A stretch of DNA of 64,000 nt from Paracentrotus lividus (GCA_940671915.1 CALNVZ010003426.1:15279525-15343524); one strand, 5' to 3'; positions 34,043 through 47,130 are shown, numbered from the stretch's first letter. Made by a program: numbers and translations. The notes: generated from the letters alone by a model not told the origin.

Positions 34043-34077
34043 CCACTGATCTGTGATAATTTACAACAGATCAGTGG
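34043..34077. repeat. 12-bp perfect hairpin
   Basis: CCACTGATCTGT and its exact reverse complement, separated by 11 bases. No downstream T run in position for termination. Function unknown. Confidence 0.75.
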
Positions 34078-34098
34078 CCTGTTCTCGATAATTACCCC

Positions 34099-34102
34099 CC
34101 CC

Positions 34103-34147
<45 letters not shown>
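34099..34147. repeat. (CT)n microsatellite
   Basis: Perfect CT units after a short C run. A T/G-rich tract follows at 34190-34245. Confidence 0.95.
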
Positions 34148-34150
<3 letters not shown>

Positions 34151-34249
34151 TTCCTTGGCGAATTCTGCTTTTATCAATATTCACGACTTCAATCTTTTTT
34201 CTTTTCTTTTTTTTTTCTTTTTTTTAGGGGGGGGGGTGTGGGGGTGAGG

Positions 34250-35480
34250 TTCTATTATAGTTGAGTTTAAGCATGTGACCTACATCGTTGTCTTCATTAT
34301 TCTACCGTTATTATTTTTGTGATAGTTATACAAAACCTTACTTTGTGTATTTCGTTTGAAACAAAACTATTTTGAAGAGCGTTGTATATATACGATCCTT
34401 CAAATACTTTTAATTAACATAAAGAAGTAATAAACTCCTTCAGACTCTCAGGAAGGAATAATAATTGATTAAATATTGCTTATGATATGGATGAATGGCT
34501 GATATCATCCACATACATTTGGGTCGTGATTCGTAATCCTTCTTCCCTAAACAATTATTACGAACAAACAATGTATAAAGATTGACATATATACACATGG
34601 GGCTATAGGATTATGGATTAATGTGGGAAAGTGGATTAAATTTTAGATTGACATTATCCCCGTAGTGAGCCCGAAGCCCTACAAGATGCGATTAAAATTA
34701 TTTGCTCAGCGTTCGATTTCATGTTAAGTAATTGAAATAAGGATTTAATGCTGCAGTCACACAGACACTTTATACGTATAGATACGTTTGTGTTGTTTTG
34801 ATCTTGTTTCATCGTCTATTCTATCATTTCCTATGTATTTCTTTGTTTTACTGGATGAACTAAATTATCGCTATTTCTACTGGTGACTGTAGCATAAGAT
34901 TTTATTGCGTCCACATTCCGCGAAAACCAATCTTACGCAGATTTTATCATCGATTTTAGCTTCAAAAGCGATTTTCTTTTATGAATTTAATGGCTTTCAT
35001 TTCAAAAGAAAGAGAATCCTATATGAATGTTAATAAGTTTTATGAGGTGATACATTTAGAGGGAATTTATACTGTTACTCCCATATAAGATTTTAAAAAA
35101 TAGAGCCAGATATAAAGTTGGCTCTGCCATTTATTTGCGTTATTTTTCATTTATTTTACCCAGGCTGATTGTATTACGAACATTAACAAGTTACTTAAGA
35201 CTCTCTGAAATAAGGATTGAATTTTTCATTATACTTTTCGAGCGTGACGTACGTCACTCGACTTGTAAAACACCGCCGTTTTATAAATGAGAAACGGGGG
35301 AGGGCCCAAGGTGGAACCCTGGGGTACACCATATTGGACCCGCTCGTGATGAGAAACAAAGTTATTGTGAACGGTGACTAGTTTTTAAACTGAACTAAAT
35401 TGAAATGAACTATATAATATAGTGAGTTTGAGTCCTTTAACGGTGACCAGAGTGAAGTTTCATTCTTGCTTATACGGGGT
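34250..35480. other. no recognisable gene
   Basis: AT-rich DNA. GGAACCCTGGGGTACACCATAT near 35310 recalls a reverse transcriptase PQGS-type block only weakly and is not called. Confidence 0.5.
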
Positions 35481-35497
35481 GTATCAAAAAAAAAGAA

Positions 35498-35699
35498 ACC
35501 CAAGTTTGATCATCAATAATTTCATAAATATTACGATGGTGATTATAAAGTTTTCCAGAAAAATGAGGTTCAGTGATGCATGATATTGGTGAGCTGAGAG
35601 AGGTATCATTAAAATGATAATGAGTTGCACTTTCCAGTGATATAAACCTCATAAACACCACTGTAATATTTGTGAAATTATTGATGATTAAACTTGGGT
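35498..35699. mobile_element. palindromic element with 37-bp inverted ends
   Basis: Left arm ACCCAAGTTTGATCATCAAT... (35498-35534); right arm is its near-perfect inverse ending ...GATTAAACTTGGGT (35663-35699). The upstream word GGGGTGTATCAAAAAAAA (35476-35493) may be part of a longer terminus. No coding capacity. Confidence 0.75.
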
Positions 35700-35885
35700 A
35701 TCCTTTTTAAGCACATTCGAACAACCCATCTCAAGGAGCATGAAAGTGAACCATTCACAATTTTGCAAAACTTTTTTAGAACAATGGGGTTCAGCGATGC
35801 ATGATATTGGTGAGCTGAGAGAGGTATCATTAGAATTTTAATGAGTTGCACTTTACAGTGATATAATTTCATAATCACCACTGAT
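35560..35885. repeat. two direct repeat units, period about 219 bp
   Basis: GATGCATGATATTGGTGAGC ... GAGAGAGGTATCATTA ... ATGAGTTGCACTTT and CACCACTG occur in the same order at about 35567-35662 and 35786-35882. The repeat overlaps the palindromic element, suggesting tandem duplication of its core. Confidence 0.8.
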
Positions 35886-35999
35886 AAGTTTACTTGCCTT
35901 ATATGACCAAGGATATATACCTCCAACAGAATGACATGTACATGGAATAGTTTTCTCCCCAAAAAGCAAGTAAGGGCTTTGCTGTCAATAATGGCCACA

Positions 36000-36850
36000 G
36001 TCCCCCCCCCCCCTCAACGTTTTGATATGCCCAGCTTAATCTGAATTATTAGAAAATTAAGAAAAAGATATGGAATACATTGAGTGAAATAATTATCATC
36101 TTCATATTTAAAAAGAAATTATAATAAAAACGTGCCCGCGCGCGAGGCTGTACATGTACATAGGGTTTTAGTTAGCGCGTGCGTGCGTGCGTGTATGTGG
36201 GAGGTAACGGGAACAATGAGAGGGTGGGTGTGTATTTGTGTGGGGTGTGTGGACAGAGGATTAATAATTATTGATATTAGCCATCATTTCACTTCGTAAT
36301 AAATTTGACGTATTCTGTTAGATAGTAATCCGCTGTTGATTGATATTATTAAAACGAGAAATTTGGGATTATCTAAAAAAAAACCTCGAAACGCGTCAAA
36401 ATATCACTCTTTTTCGGGAACAAAGAACCATTAAGGTGTACATGGTGGAGGCATATCTAATTCCCCCTTGAGTCTCACGCTTGATGAATCAAAAACACTT
36501 AAATATCAACCACAGGGGAATATATAATTACATGACTGTCCCTCCTCCTCAACCACTTTTTAATTCAATACTTCTGCTGATTGTTGTTGATTGCGTTTTG
36601 AATGTGTTTTCCTACCACTTTTTTGAAGATCTATTTCGTCTCGGCGGAGTGATATCGCAGTCACACTTGTGATATCCACACCGGATCAAACAAAATAATG
36701 TCATTACTGCACATGGCAAGTTAGGGATGGGTAGAATAAGTAGATCTGGCAATTCTGACTGGGGTGGTTGTGTTTGTGGGGTGTATATATGCAATATTCT
36801 GAAGAAGAAAAAATTGTTTGGCCTTGCATTCTCTTTATTTTTCTTGTTGC
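36000..36850. other. no recognisable gene
   Basis: C run at about 36002-36013, a (GTGC)n patch at 36176-36193 and GT-rich DNA to 36250. Nothing coding recognised. Confidence 0.5.
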
Positions 36851-36854
36851 CTCC

Positions 36855-38170
36855 CACTTTTATTAGTTTTCATGACAGATTTCATGTCAGGGGGATTAAT
36901 TCAAATATGTTCTTGATGAGCACAATTGTTTTTCCTGACTATATTACATCCGAGATATAATTCGTCCCTTTCTTCATTCTTTTCATGACATTTTTTATGA
37001 TTGATTTCATCTCAAGGGTGTTAATTTATACGGGTGTTTAATGAGCAAGCATTCTGTTCTTAAATTGTTTGTCCATGACTTAATTCTTTATGTATTACTC
37101 CCTTCTTTATTTTCATCCAACTTCATGATTTTTCAAAACCGCTTTCATAACATTGGTGTTATGTGTTCACCATGGGCATGTGTTTTTGAGAAAATTCTAC
37201 TCTTATTTTACATCGTTATACATCACCGTTATTAATTAATTTCCAAGACCTGATCTCTCAGAGGTGTTCATTTTGTATGAGTTCTTAATTTGCAGATATT
37301 AGTTTTTCAGATAAATTAAGTTAACCGGTCTTCATGGTCTTTGCCTCCCACTCTCATGACTTTTTAAGAATGGTCACATCTTAAAGGGACCTAGATACTT
37401 TTAATCAGTTCGTCATTTTGTCCGTGAAATAATTCAAACCCTATTTTACACATTAGACATTCCTTTCTTGACCTAGAAAGACTGATTTCATCTCAGGTGT
37501 CTTAATTTTATGTGATTATAATGAGCATGTATTATGTTCATAATTATCTGTCCCTGAAATATATTTAATGCTTTACAAAGGTAATTTCACTCCCACTTTC
37601 ACGAAGTTTCAAGATCTGGTGCTTTCATATTTTGAGGAGCATCTTCTTAAATCGTTTTCTCCGTGAATCAACATGTTTTGAGTTGCTCTTTCCTACCATC
37701 AGTTTTATCTTCTGCTCTCTTGACACCCTTCAAAATCTTTCTTCATCTCCGGGGGCGTATTTTGTATGAGTTCTTTAATGAGCAGATATTATTCCTAAAT
37801 TGTTTTGCCCGTGGTATAACTCGTTCTTTTGTTTATTTTCATGTATTCCATGTCTTCATTTTTCTTTCTTGACTCTCCCCAAGAGTTTGTTGATATCAGG
37901 GGCTTGATTTGTACGATTTCTAAAATGGTAGAAGATATTGGGCTTAACATAACTTAAATTGTTTGTCCCTGATTTAATCCTTTATTTACCACTTCTGTAG
38001 TTGTTTCCTTTAAAGATGCATCGTCCCTCGCCAATTACATGAATTAGCTAAAGCATTTCAAGACCGATTTTTATCTCTAAACTATTGTAACTAAAGGTGT
38101 TATGTTGTTAAACACTTTCGTTTACCTGTGATTTAATGTTTTCCTTGTACACTCACGTCATTATTGTGAT
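36855..38170. repeat. long degenerate tandem array
   Basis: Phrases recur in the same order about seven to eight times at irregular spacing (roughly 120-220 bp): GATTTCATCTCAGGGGTGTT, then AATTTTGTATGAGTTC, TTAATGAGCAGATATTATG, TTCTTAAATTGTTTGTCCC, TGATTTAATTCTTTATTTA, and CTCCCACTTTCATGAC. Recognisable starts are near 36880, 37003, 37248, 37475, 37740 and 37890. Heavily diverged, so an old satellite-like array. T-rich and non-coding. Confidence 0.7.
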
Positions 38171-38174
38171 TGAT

Positions 38175-39660
38175 GATTCAGCTAACTAAAACCACGAAAC
38201 CATTATAAATTATAGGCATAAAAGAGGCGTCATTTAAATCAGTGATCATTCTTTGCCACTATTCATGCTTGTTTTGAATAGTCTTGATTAGCATTTCTCT
38301 TTAAAATATGTATTTTTAACAGTGATAAATTACCCACAGGCACAATAGAGCTTTTGGAAAATGATAATTATATTAAATGGATGTGCCATTAAGGATAAAA
38401 ATATATTACAATTATCATCGTTACAATTAGTGTTTGATATATCACCTTGATGATTCATAACTAGATAATCCATTTCAAAAGACACGAATCGGTATGTCAA
38501 AAACTTAATTCATAAATGACCCTTTAATTCACTCGTGACATGCATAAATTGATGTTTAAAAAAAAAATATTGTACAAAATATTGGTATATATGGCCTGTA
38601 AAATTAGAACGTTTATCTGTTGAAATTTAATAGAAATCTTTAATTATTATTATGATAAGGAATATTCATATAGTTGTCCTGTCTTTAATCGTCGGTTCTA
38701 GAACAATCGAATATGAAAGAAAATCATTAATATATGAATTCCCAAAACATATCTAACACTCGTCTTTTTCCTCCGTTGCTGTAATGAAAAATAATGCCTT
38801 TGATATTGTCGTGATGCACAATTTAGCACTTTTAGCAGGCTTCTGAATGGTATAAATATTGAACTAAATAGATATAGGCAAAATGTGTTTTACAAATGTC
38901 TTGTCAAAATAGCGAGGTATTATTTAAAAAAAAATTAAAAAATGAGCAACTCATCACGGTAACCAATATTGTATGCCCTAAGGTTATAGTCGTCTGGGAA
39001 ATAGTATTTTATGCTATTAACCAAAAGCCATTACGCTATAATCGGATGATAGTTCACTAACCTGGACACGCATTGTCATCTTTAAATTGGCAATCATATT
39101 GCTCTTCAAGGATAGGGTGATGGGGTTTAGATTTAATGGTATTTATAGTTTTGATGATTTGCGTTAAATTGTCATGACTATCAATCAATCTACACCCATT
39201 ACGTCAAATTAAGTCGTTCATCTTTTATCTTGTCATTTTTCTTCCACTCTATTTTTATTTGTTTACCTTTTCATCACATTTTTCTTGTCCTTATTTTTTT
39301 TTTTTTTTTTTTACATGGTTTATATAAATACAAGACCAGGTTCTACAGTATGGCAATTCAGAATAACCCAAACTGGGTATGTATTTTGTTATATTCATGC
39401 ACCACAAATAGGTGTTTTGTTGATAAAAAAATAAAAACGACTATAACTGTTCCAGTATACACATGGTATAGGGCTCCTCTTACTCCGAGTGTAAAAATAG
39501 GGGATGAGGTGCTGTTTAAAGGTGTCCCGTAGTGTGAAACAACACGATGTGAAACAAAATATAAACACAGTGAATAATCAACTTCACATGAATAAATCAA
39601 AGCGTTTTCACATACCCCGCTATGTATTATCATTATGATTTTAATTTATGCAATATCATT
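38175..39660. other. no recognisable gene
   Basis: AT-rich DNA with a T run at 39294-39312. The overlapping frames at 39230-39633 lack any domain. Confidence 0.55.
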
Positions 39661-39671
39661 CCAAATAAATG

Positions 39672-39713
39672 GTGTGCCCCCAACCGCTCCCGTCGGATCC
39701 ACCACTGGTTGGT
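39672..39713 (-). repeat. possible single hAT-like end
   Basis: On the minus strand this reads CAGTGGTGGATCCGACGGGAGCGG, close to the CAGTGGCGGATCCAGG terminus of the hAT-like MITEs here. No partner end was found. Confidence 0.35.
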
Positions 39714-40009
39714 GTGCAGCGACCTTTCGCGAGCAAACCCACAACTTTATGCTTTCTTTGTTTTGCTTGTAATATTGCACGATAATTTTAAGTGCACGGG
39801 AACATTGGCCAAGAAAACGTGAGCATGTTCACGGTGACAGGAAAAGACCTTGCGGTGCAATTGCATCACAGACTCTGGAATTTGGAGATAATCCTCTGAA
39901 AATAAAATATGAAATTGAAATCAGGAACATGCCACCGTAACGAAGGTAGTGGGACGAGAGCCGTGGTGATAGATGGGACAATGTACTTCATGCATTATGG
40001 TGAGAGGGA

Positions 40010-40077
40010 GAAGAAAGAATTAAGGGAGAGAGATATGGAGAGAGAGAGGGGAAGTGGGAGAGATGAGGGGGGGGGGT
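40010..40077. repeat. (GA)n-rich tract
   Basis: AGAGAGAGAGG-type units ending in a G run. Confidence 0.85.
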
Positions 40078-40079
40078 AA

Positions 40080-42248
40080 CCCGGGAGAGATGATTTTTCA
40101 ATAAAAGCACGAAAGTTACCTTCTGTTTACATTATCTTACATTCATCAGTGGTGTGGCGAATCGTCAAACCCCCCCCCCCCCATCTACCGCCAATCTCCT
40201 TCTCCCAATGGTAGCAAGTGTAAGCATACTGTAAATTGTTTTTTCAAAATTTGCTTCTCACTTGTCAAGTCATAGTATATGCCTAATTTCACCTTACCTT
40301 GGATGTACACGTTCCTTCTCCCAAAAGACGAAATATTACAATGCTTTTCATATCGAAATTTCGTCCTTATTTTTTGTTTGGGTACAACAACGCGCTTGGT
40401 TTGAGGAATAGAGCTTCTAATTTCAATTTTCGATGTCAAAAGACTTTTAATATTAATGAAATGATCAACCGGTCTACAATATCGTTATGTTTATTTAATT
40501 ATTACAATCTTTAAAATGACAAACAAATAAAAAAACTTAAATGAATGAATAACACAAAGAAAATACGATATCTCCTTCATTGTTATTCATCCAAAAAAGA
40601 ATGTGAGAGAATCGATTTAATAAAATGTTAATCAATTACAAATGAATATTCAATTTGCCCTTTATTTGTGGACATTATGTTTCGCACTAAGCGCAGCAAG
40701 TAGATTGAAAGATAGAATAAAAATTATTATATGTATAATTCAAACGATTTTGCATTTAAATGTAATGTACTCGTTCTGTTATACACAGATAACAAATTCC
40801 TTTTTCAATTTTTTGTGAAATTTTGGTGAAAATATGTATGACACAGTTTGCGTTGGTCCGAAGCCATTGGATCTTTATGGCCCCCTATAGCCATCTTTCA
40901 AATCCAATCATTGTTATCCATCAAAATCATTTGGGTTTTAACCGCTATCATGGTCATCACGTCTGTTCACTCACTGCAATGGCAGAAGATATCTAATATT
41001 TCATTCGTTCTATCCTATCCTCCGTTTTTTTTGTGTGTGTTTCCCTTTTTCATCTCATATCAAAATGAAATTACTTAGTAATTTTTATTCCATGTAGCTA
41101 ATTAACAGATTAGAAATTATGCTGTTCATTCTAGCTTACTTTTGCCGCCTCTGTCGTTGTTTTGAGATGGTTTAACGAAAGTTTACCATTGAATAAACAT
41201 ATTTGTTTCCGTTTCATTAATTTGTATGCATTAAGTTGTAATTGTGGAATAAAATAAAATAGTTGGCCCTGTTTTGGGGTCATTCTAAAGATTTTGCCCC
41301 CCCTCCCTTCCCCTCCCTTACCACATGACATTTCTTTAAAAATTATTACAATTTAATGTAATGATGCCCTATAATAGGCTTACCATAATTGTTATTTCAG
41401 TGTCTTTACCAATGAAATGATACAGTCGGCTGTAATATGTGCTTATTTTTGTGATATTCTTTCATTTTTTCCCTCTTTCATAAAAACATTTTTAACACTT
41501 TTAAAGTCATTTCACACCACGCGCGTGTATCATCTGCCCGTCAAAACATCACCCCTATTTCGTTCGCCCACATGCTGTTCGAATTTATTTTCGACCTTGA
41601 TTAGGGATAGCTCGGCTATGGAAGTGACTTCGAGGGTTGGATCTCTTTTGATATTGTGGGTTGTCCGAAAACATGATTGATAACTTGGAGGAAAGATTGA
41701 TAAGTAACGGCATCTCTTTGCAAAACTTGAAAAGTGCCGAACTTTGTTATTTCACGTACTTAAAATTATGTATTTCGGGTATTAAAATTAATCGTGTTTA
41801 CTATTTTTTCAAACTGCTACAAATTTGACTGCTAATGAATGAGCTGCATCTATCTCCGGATATATCTTAATCAATAAGTTACGTTATCCTGAATACCGTT
41901 CAAAATCTTTAAATTATTACCTCTCACCCAAGTACATTTTACAACTGTGATTACGATTATAATTTTGTTGAGTCTATTAATAGGCCTATATATATAGAGC
42001 AGTGCATAAAGTTGTCATCTATTCGCACTGTATAGCCTACACGTAAAAAGTCATCTCGATGTCATATCGGCCCCTCGCTGATTGGTCAATACTTTCACCC
42101 TTGAACCAGTGCGTTTGATAACCTTTCGGTTGTCGAACTTTTCTTCTCAGATTCGGTCACGTGCACAAAAATGGCTACTAATTATTTTACGGGGATTTTT
42201 TTTACAAGGATTATTTTGACCTACACCAAGGATATTTATTTTACGTTT
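40080..42248. other. no recognisable gene
   Basis: AT-rich DNA. Slight CpG enrichment at 41515-41640, and a CCAAT-like ATTGGTCAA at 42078-42087, but no promoter or exon structure I can support. Confidence 0.5.
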
Positions 42249-42254
42249 TTATTG

Positions 42255-42473
42255 CCCTGTAACATAAAGACATGATCGATAAAAGTACGATTGAGTTTTT
42301 TTCTCGGTAGTCTCATCATGGACAGGTTGCTCCAAAGTTGATGATCTTAATCCTAACCCTACTCTTAATCATTATACTACTCCTAATCCATGACTGTACC
42401 TGTGTTCCAAATGAGGCTACCGAGATAAATCGATCTTAACTTTTTATCAATCGTAAGTCTTTATATTACCGGG
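42255..42473. mobile_element. 219-bp MITE with about 70-bp inverted ends and 5-bp target duplication
   Basis: Left end CCCTGTAACATAAAGAC, then GATCGATAAAAGT, CTCGGTAGTCTCAT and GGACAGGT. The right end mirrors each block in order, finishing GTCTTTATATTACCGGG. TATTG flanks both sides exactly (42250-42254, 42474-42478). No coding capacity. Superfamily not assigned. Confidence 0.85.
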
Positions 42474-42479
42474 TATTGT

Positions 42480-43067
42480 TCAGTGTTTTTTATTTTTATT
42501 TTATTTTTATTTTTTTATTTTTTTCAAAAAGTGTTGAAAAAAACTAAAAATGAGCGTATGTTTCTGCAGTCTACGGTACCTGCGGTCATTGACGTTGGAT
42601 AGTATTATAATAGCTTTTATCAGTTGTCCAGTGATGTCCAGTTAGTTGTCGTGAGTGACCGGGACCCCATGGAGGCACCCGTGCCCACGATTGATCTGAT
42701 TGTCACATCACATTCTTAAATGTCTGTTTTCTCACGTGCACACCTAAAAAGCCCCCCCCCCCTTTTTTTTTGTGGGGGGTGGTTTGTTTGTTTGTTTTAT
42801 CACACGGCGTAAACGAAGGATTTTAAATATAATTATATTTACTATACACTTTTATCTCTAAAGGAACGATGTACCAACATCATAGAGTAAAGTCTGACAT
42901 TTTTTTCTTTTTATATATTTTTTTTTCATGAAGATGGGGCGGGTGTCTTTTTGAAATATCAAATTTATATCAATAATTTTCAAAACTTAAAAGATATATT
43001 TTATTTTATTTTATTCATTTTTTTTTTTCAGGACAAGTACGCGAATTCGCTTCTTTTTTTTTCTTTT

Positions 43068-43111
<44 letters not shown>

Positions 43112-44560
43112 CTATTTTTTTTTTTTGTAATGTGACTATGGCGTTAGTTTATTATCTTAGGATTTTTCTTTTCCCACACGGTATGGGGAAAAGGTGCTTT
43201 ATCTACAGACAAAAAACGTAATGAAAATTCGCTCCAGGGTTTAATGACCCACGCCCCCTACGACGAATGAGACTAATGACCAATCACAGTCTGCTTTACG
43301 AGGAGCTCCCTACACTTTACAACCAAGTTTATTATGCACTGGAAAAATCGTTCGATCACCACAAAATGTTGGTAGTGTGGAATACTTCTTTTGTTTTAAT
43401 TTCCTTTCGGGGGGGGGGCCTTCTGTTTAATGTTGGTCTCGTTGATTTGTGTCCAGGAAGGATGATTTTAAAGGTCCTCGTGAGTAAACGGCTATTCCAT
43501 TAAGTTAGTCACATTACATTTTCCGCTTCAAATTACGCACTGAGCACATACACAAACAGTCAAAATGATAACACTTCAAATCAAAGTACGCGGAACAGAT
43601 GAAACCCGCTCCTGTAGAGTGGCAAAACTATGTTGATTTCTGAAAATAGTTCAGAGCCGATAAACGAAATTTACTTCAACTCACTTGTAGCAGCCGTTTA
43701 TTGGAAAATTCTTATGTCCGGGGTGACAAACAGGGACTAATAAAGTTAACGGTTTTCTTTTTCAAAAGGAGGTACAAAATGACAGAAACGTGATGGGCAG
43801 GGCACTTAAAAGTTGAATTCGCTCCGTATTTTGAGTGTCACTTTTGACCGTTTTGAAGAAAAGTAGGCGCCCTTTGTGTGGAACTCGGACCCCGGACCCC
43901 GAACGCGAAATACCGGAAACGCCGTTGGCCCCATTTGGCATTGGGGTCAATAATTGAGTATTGATGATCTGGTCAGGGTTTTAATTCGACTCATTTATGG
44001 AGACGAAACTAATATTACGTAATCGACCGTGACCAGTGTAGAACAATTATTTCCAACTGACATGTAGTTTTGGGATCTAGGAAAAGGACGGAAAAGAGTT
44101 TTATCCTATTAACAATAGCTCATGTAACTTCTTTTCTGGAAGACAAAACGTTCGATTCCGTTTTGACAGGACTAGTATATATTTTGGCATGCTTCTTGTT
44201 AAAAAAAGTATTGAAGCGTTAAAGGAACAATGTGTAAGCTTGTCCTTTCTGTAACAAGCCCATTAATTATATGTCTTCTTTCTTGGAAGGTCGCCTTGAA
44301 TCTTTTGTTTGATAAGAGAACAGTCTCTTGATGAGGTGTCTAATGAAATAGAAGTAAATTTAGACGGAAAGCCTTAATCTCCCATGTCTAGAAGAGGCAA
44401 GGCAACGTCTGGAGATGGAATTAAAAGACACCATAGGATCAGATGATAATTATACACCGTTTAACCTTGAATAATGTTAAATCAGCGAATTGCGCTATAA
44501 GATATAAATAAATTCTGCGAGGTACACGCCCTTCCCTCGATTCCGACCAGTTATGGACAA
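42480..44560. other. no recognisable gene; long T-rich tract
   Basis: T runs at 42497-42525 and a T-rich stretch of about 70 bases at 43053-43126, plus C/T/G runs at 42751-42781. Nothing coding recognised. Confidence 0.55.
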
Positions 44561-44564
44561 TGGG

Positions 44565-44851
44565 CAGGCGCGGATCAAGGGGGGGGGGGCTGCGGGCCGT
44601 GCCCCCAACCGAACCTTACCCCTATGACCGACCGATACTTGATGACCTTCATGATTGGTAGAAGGCCGAAAAAATGTTCACACCTACCGCCCCCCGCCCC
44701 CCGCTCATCGCACGGCCAGCGTGACGTGAAGAAAAAAAATTGATGTACCTTTTAGCTCGCCCGGTGTGACGGGAAAACAATTTGGGTGTACCAAAATCTG
44801 AAATTCCAATTTTGCCCCCCCCCCCCTCATGTAATCATGGATCCGCCATTG
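44565..44851. mobile_element. hAT-like MITE with G/C runs
   Basis: Left end CAGGCGCGGATCAAGG; right end read inverted is CAATGGCGGATCCATGA. The core shares GCCAGCGTGACGTGAA, GCTCGCCCGGTGTGACGGG and TTTGGGTGTACCAAA with 14813-15154. ATGGG occurs just outside both ends, but not at positions giving an exact 8-bp duplication. Confidence 0.75.
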
Positions 44852-45079
44852 ATGGGAACAATAATTTCATGCGAATACTTCGGGAAAGGGGAAAAATACG
44901 TGGATATGATAAAGTTTAATGGTAGTCTTCAAGGGTACAACACTTTCGTCATCTAACAAGACATTATTTGACATTCTGCTCAACCAGTACAAGTATAGGG
45001 TAGGACCATACCAGTAAGAAAAATGAATAAATAAAGCCTTTCCCCGAATGCCTCACCGCACTATCACAACCCATGCTAC

Positions 45080-45110
45080 AAGGCTTTGAAAGTGCACAAA
45101 GAAGTTCTTA

Positions 45111-45161
<51 letters not shown>
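45080..45161 (+). repeat. (ATT)n preceded by L2-tail-like sequence
   Basis: GGCTTTGAAAGTGCACAAAG ... TTCTTATATAAGT leads into about 15 ATT units (45117-45161). The lead-in resembles the AAGCGCCTTGAGC...TATATAAG(ATT)n end of L2-like LINEs, such as 52676-52800 read on the minus strand. Confidence 0.55.
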
Positions 45162-45164
45162 AGA

Positions 45165-46295
45165 GAAATAACTAGTAGAAATTGGTGCTATTTTGATGAC
45201 TTAAAACTTTAAGCGTTAAGAACCTGGTAAAAGTCGGGATCGTACTTATTTTCCTTTTACTCTAGTCTCTAGCATTAAGTACTACGACCTTTGAAAATGG
45301 TTGCTCCCCTTTCATGGGGGGGGGGCACCACGGCGACAACCGCCTGATTCCCTTGTATCCCATACGAAAACAGATAGAGAGGAAACATGAAACTGAGAGA
45401 AAATGTTGATAGTGGAGCAAAGAATTCGAACTTGACATCCCTCGGTCCGATGCAATGTTATTCTTGTCATGTTTTGGGATCATTATACACGTCTACACGT
45501 CTAAAGCTGAAGGATATCACTCGGCGAAACTAAATATTATATTTCGTTATGTTTTGTTTTTGTTCTCATGTTCTCATTTCTCACTTCCCGTCATAGAGGC
45601 AGTGGCGGCTGTCGCTTTCCATGGCTGCGTAGAGAGGGGGTCGGGCAAAATCTTGAGTTAAAGAAAGAACGAAGAAACAAAAAATGAGGAAGAAAGATTA
45701 AAGAACACTGAACTTAAATTAAACCGTGACAAATTAGTTTAATTTTGCATTCGTTGTTTTCTAAAGTAACACGTAATATAATATACTGATATACGATGTA
45801 GGCTTATGTATTACCTCCTGATTTGAGTCAACATCTCCTCCCTCCCTCCCTCCCTCCGCCCTCCCCGATGTTTTCCGGGACTCCGCCCCCTATCTGCAAA
45901 TACTTATAATCTAAAATATATTCTTTGAGAGTATGCCTACATCTATCAGCCCTATTTAATCTTGAATATGTAATTGACAAATACATTGTGTACAACTTTT
46001 TGTTGTCGGTTTAATACTCTTTGTTTAAAAAATATACGTCATGGAATGACAGCTTTGATTTTAATTTTGGGTCTGAATATAGCGACTACGTACAACTGTG
46101 CTCCGACGTTTTGCTGTTTGCATTCTGGTTCACATCATCGCGTGCACTGAACGTGTTTTGCTGTAGCAGACGACATTCTCGCATGCTATAATTATACGGG
46201 GTCCTACATTTCACTTGCAGCTAGAGCATATCTCCATAAATCAAATATTGGCTACATATCGAGAATATGAAGTAGACCTACTTTTGGAAACGTCA
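45165..46295. other. no recognisable gene
   Basis: AT-rich DNA with a (CCCT)n patch at 45836-45858 and a G run at 45317-45326. Confidence 0.5.
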
Positions 46296-46299
46296 TAAA

Positions 46300-46590
46300 A
46301 CCGAGTGTGTAATGTCCCTCTGTCGAACGGATTGTGACAAAAATCTGTGCGGTTAGTCAAGGGAGCACCGCACGCGATACAACTGCTCGTCAGTCACGCG
46401 CGAGTTTCGTGAGAAAACTTTTCATTGAGAGAAAAGTCGTAGACGTGAGTGCAGGACTATTTCGTTCTCGCTTCTTCTGCCCTGAATCATTTTTATGTGA
46501 CGTTTATGATAAACGCTCTTTCAATCTGGACAGCAATAATTCAGCTACTGTGTATTTATTCAGATTAATATCGCGGACGGTTCGAGGAGG
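46300..46590 (+). other. candidate 5' exon / promoter region
   Basis: This stretch is clearly richer in CpG (CGCACGCGATAC, CACGCGCGAG, ATATCGCGGACGG) than neighbouring DNA and ends at a strong splice donor, GGAGG|GTAAGTG (GT at 46591). An open frame from ATG 46334 runs through the donor for 86 codons, but its peptide shows no recognised domain. The stretch may equally be 5' untranslated. No TATA box is evident. Confidence 0.25.
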
Positions 46591-46599
46591 GTAAGTGAT

Positions 46600-47130
46600 T
46601 TGTAGGTGTTGAGTACTGGTCGTGTAAGTTGTTGAGTGCTTATTTTGTTCTTGCCATAGCAGCCGACAATAGGCCCTACATTTCCCATGTTCGATATTTC
46701 TTATTTTTGTAGATCTTACAGGATTCGTGTAAGCTGGAGAGTTCTACCTGATGCATAACGGCAAGCCTGATATGAGCTTTCTTTGATATGATTTTTGTTA
46801 TTTTGTTTTTGTAGTATAGGGATACATGAGATTGTATTATTTAACAATTTTTTTTCTTTCTTTTATTAAGAAATGTTTTTATTCAGTTTTGATAACTTTT
46901 ATTGATACGCTTGAGATTTTTTATTTGATAATCATGACTAATTCTTAATTGCCCCCCCCCCCCCCCCCTTCTCCCCGAGAAGAGGGGAACCCCCAATCCT
47001 TAAAATCGATGACCTACCCCTGAATAATTTTCTACACTGTATCGACAATCAGGGATAGTTCGATATCGCTCAAATTATAATGAAATGTTGATTTTTGTTT
47101 TGATATTTCAGTAAATAATGTATAAGCTTA
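46600..47130. other. no recognisable gene
   Basis: AT-rich DNA with a C run at 46951-46969. Confidence 0.5.

Noticed and set aside
35300..35335. GTGGAACCCTGGGGTACACC as part of a reverse transcriptase PQGS block on the minus strand
   Set aside because: No neighbouring RT motifs in any frame within several hundred bases.
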